Shown here: piece after piece, positions 37,951-39,877 of the stretch
Layout of the letters: each line of letters begins with the position of its first letter
Position numbering within the stretch: position 1 is the first letter of the stretch
Source of the DNA: a virus
Strand: one strand, 5' to 3'
Length of the DNA: 39,877 nt
Virus record (IMG/VR): IMGVR_UViG_3300036861_000355
Coordinates: 1 to 39,877 of that record
Made by a program: the position numbers and the translations under genes
The notes under the pieces: generated by a model
The model's database searches: none
Told to the model about the DNA's origin: nothing
What the model saw: only the letters and a program-made list of their open reading frames with translations

Positions 37951-39877
37951 ATGCCAGAAGATTTCAAAGACAAAATCCCAGAACTAGGACTTTGGACAGA
38001 GTTAACTAAGCATCCTGACTTTAAGGCACTTTCTACTTCAAGTCAAGACTTAGTTAAGCAGAGATTCTTTAAGCGTAAGCTTATGAAGAATCCTTGGGTG
38101 CAAAAGGCTATTGAAGCTAATCCTACCAATGGCAAGATTCTCTCGAATTTCTTCTTTCAACCTGAACTACAAGCTCAGGCAGAACTACAAGCAGGGGAAG
38201 AGGAGCGAAACACTAGAGTTACATCTCAGGGGATGATCCCCTTTTCTAAGCTTACACCTGAGCCTGGAATTTTAAGAGGACTTATAACCAAACCCCTTGA
38301 GGGGCTTACTTCTCTTGAAAATGCTGGCCTAATGGTGGCAAGTGCAGTTGTACCACCTTTGGCTGGACTAGCTGCCCTTAAGAAAGGAGCTTCAGCCTAC
38401 AAAGCCTACAAAGCAGTTAAAGCAACTAGTGCAATAACTAGTGGCCTATTCGCGGCGCATATGGCTGTTGGACTAGCTGGTGCCATTCCAAAAGCTACTA
38501 AAGAGTATGTACAACTAGAAGACCTTAAAAAGACTGCTAAGGCTGCTGGAGATCAGAAGGCTTTTGACTATTACAACGACCAACAGAATGAGCTAATAGC
38601 GGGATTTATAACCAACAGTGCTCTTCTTGGTGGCTTGACCCATCATGCAGCATCAGCAGGTAGAGTAGCGGCAACCGGAAAACTTAGTGGGTACCATATT
38701 AGAAAACTAGGAAAACTAGGCTATACTTCAGAGGACCTCCAGAGTATTAATCCTATGGTGGCGGATAGACTTATAGCTAAGAACATTAAGCCGGTTGTAT
38801 TTAGAAAAGTTCAAGCGCAAGCTGCAACTGAAGCTGTGAAGCGACTCCAATCTCCCTCTGCTTCCCTTACTCAGCCTCTCCCTCCTAGAGGGGAGCAGAC
38901 TCCTCCGGTTCAACCGGAGGTAGCTACTTCAGAAGCTGTACAGACTCCAGTAGTAGAAGCTCCTGAAGCTCCTCAGGCTATACCAACTATACCTACTTCT
39001 ACTCCTTCAGAGCCAGTAGTGGCTGAAGTTAGAGCGGCAGCTAAAGCTCCAGAAGTAGAGACTCCAATTACTCCAAGTAAACCTGCCTATACTCCAACTA
39101 GTGACCCTCTAATACCCTATATAGTCGAGAAGAGAAAAAGTGCAGGCCCCCAGTGGGGAAACATTGGGGATTTGATGAAGGAGTATGGAATACCCTTTGA
39201 TAGAGCGGACTCTATCTACGATCAACTTAATCCTGAGGGTCCTCCTGAAGCCCTACCGCCTCCAGCCCCCAAGCCTAAGAAACCTAAGGGACCTAAGCCC
39301 ACAGCTCCACAGGCGGCTCCAGCGCTAGAGACTAAAGTAGAGGCAGTTGAGCCCAAGCCTCAGGTTGTAGCTACCCCGGTCAAATCCAAAAAGACCCCCA
39401 AAGGTGCAGTACCTAGGGCTGACGTTCAACCAACTGGAACCTTTCAAATTACACACTTCACAAACCTACCGCCAGACCTAGCTGGAGCCAAGCCAACCTA
39501 CAATTACGGAAAGAAAGCTTTTACTCCAGAGTTTGAAAGCGACATAGACAAAGCAGCCTACATAGCTGCCCAAACTAAACGCTCCCCAAGGGATGCAGAC
39601 TATGTTGCTTTTGTAAGACGTTTAACTGGAAAATCAGAAGACGAAGTTAGAACCTATGGACTTGAAGTAAAGGCTAGAATTAAAGAAGTAGCTTCGAGTG
39701 CAGAGCCGGGAGTAATTAGAATTCCACGGGGTAGGGACTTCGGAAAGCTGTATGCCCCTAAGGTAGAGAAAGTAGCTCAACCCCCAAAACCTACTCCTCT
39801 TCCAGAGTTTATACAAGAGATTTCTGCTCTTCCTAAAGCAAAGAAGGTAGCTGCTAAGAAGGTAACTCCTAGTTTAC
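37951..39877 (+). CDS. large polyvalent-type virion protein (N-terminal 642 aa, cut by edge)
   Basis: Open from ATG 37951 to the right edge with no stop. N-terminal ~100 residues are helical and charged; hydrophobic stretches follow (GLMVASAVVPPLAGLAAL; GLFAAHMAVGLAGAIP). Residues ~290-480 are Pro/Ala-rich linkers (repeated PxVxAPEAP, KPKKPKGPKP). A domain near the end (ADYVAFVRRLTGKSEDEVR, then TYGLEVKARI) is like modules in giant phage polyvalent proteins. Probably ejected into the cell with DNA. Any enzyme domain lies outside the window. Confidence 0.7.
   Translation, partial: MPEDFKDKIPELGLWTELTKHPDFKALSTSSQDLVKQRFFKRKLMKNPWVQKAIEANPTNGKILSNFFFQPELQAQAELQAGEEERNTRVTSQGMIPFSKLTPEPGILRGLITKPLEGLTSLENAGLMVASAVVPPLAGLAALKKGASAYKAYKAVKATSAITSGLFAAHMAVGLAGAIPKATKEYVQLEDLKKTAKAAGDQKAFDYYNDQQNELIAGFITNSALLGGLTHHAASAGRVAATGKLSGYHIRKLGKLGYTSEDLQSINPMVADRLIAKNIKPVVFRKVQAQAATEAVKRLQSPSASLTQPLPPRGEQTPPVQPEVATSEAVQTPVVEAPEAPQAIPTIPTSTPSEPVVAEVRAAAKAPEVETPITPSKPAYTPTSDPLIPYIVEKRKSAGPQWGNIGDLMKEYGIPFDRADSIYDQLNPEGPPEALPPPAPKPKKPKGPKPTAPQAAPALETKVEAVEPKPQVVATPVKSKKTPKGAVPRADVQPTGTFQITHFTNLPPDLAGAKPTYNYGKKAFTPEFESDIDKAAYIAAQTKRSPRDADYVAFVRRLTGKSEDEVRTYGLEVKARIKEVASSAEPGVIRIPRGRDFGKLYAPKVEKVAQPPKPTPLPEFIQEISALPKAKKVAAKKVTPSL

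Noticed and set aside
1-39877. CRISPR arrays, insertion sequences, integrase or attachment sites
   Set aside because: No regularly spaced repeats of the right size, no transposase or integrase motifs, and no tRNA-associated direct repeats were seen.

Overview
The window is part of a tailed-phage genome, most likely a podovirus. It carries terminase, portal, scaffold, an N4-gp56-like major capsid protein, short-tail adaptor and nozzle genes, fibres, a SleB-type hydrolase and a 3TM-type holin. I see no integrase, repressor or replication genes. The host cannot be named. The phage uses ordinary AGGAG-type ribosome binding sites, all three stop codons, and what looks like a perfect sigma-54 promoter, so the host probably has RpoN.

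Layout. Positions 1-13165 are read leftward (minus strand). This arm is a tightly packed, often ATGA-coupled row of about 40 small genes. Many encode Cys-pair (zinc-ribbon-like), Arg-rich or single-membrane-helix proteins, and several were recovered below the usual ORF length cut-off. Among them sits a set of RNA-related functions: a NYN-domain nuclease (10871-11455), two tandem structured RNAs (8836-8900 and 8912-9010) directly upstream of a Ro60/Rsr-like TROVE-vWA protein (7487-8812), a strongly structured ~575-nt non-coding tract (3243-3817), an RlaP-like nucleotidyltransferase (2439-3242), tRNA-Glu (2372-2448) and an RNA ligase (1742-2356). An ATP-grasp ligase lies between them.

Positions 13166-13705 form a divergent control region. 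It holds a sigma-54 promoter, three AAAGTGG iterons about 20 bp apart, leader hairpins and three palindromes. The first leftward gene (12863-13165) is followed by a rho-independent terminator, after which the long operon continues without an obvious new promoter.

Positions 13706-39877 are read rightward and hold the virion genes. Order: terminase subunits; decoration and small membrane genes with a tRNA-Thr and an 84-nt three-way-junction RNA; portal; scaffold; capsid; lysis; fibre; tail; ejection proteins. The capsid gene is split into three exons by two group I introns, each with a LAGLIDADG endonuclease. The middle exon is only 113 nt, and splicing gives an uninterrupted 338-residue capsid protein. 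The last gene, a large Pro-rich polyvalent-type virion protein, runs off the right edge.

Reading as a whole: the leftward arm looks like an RNA surveillance and repair module (Ro plus Y-like RNAs, ligase, RlaP, replacement tRNA, nuclease). It may help the phage survive host RNA-cleaving defences. The sigma-54 signal recalls the RtcR/sigma-54 control of rsr-rtcBA operons in enterobacteria; that link is inference.
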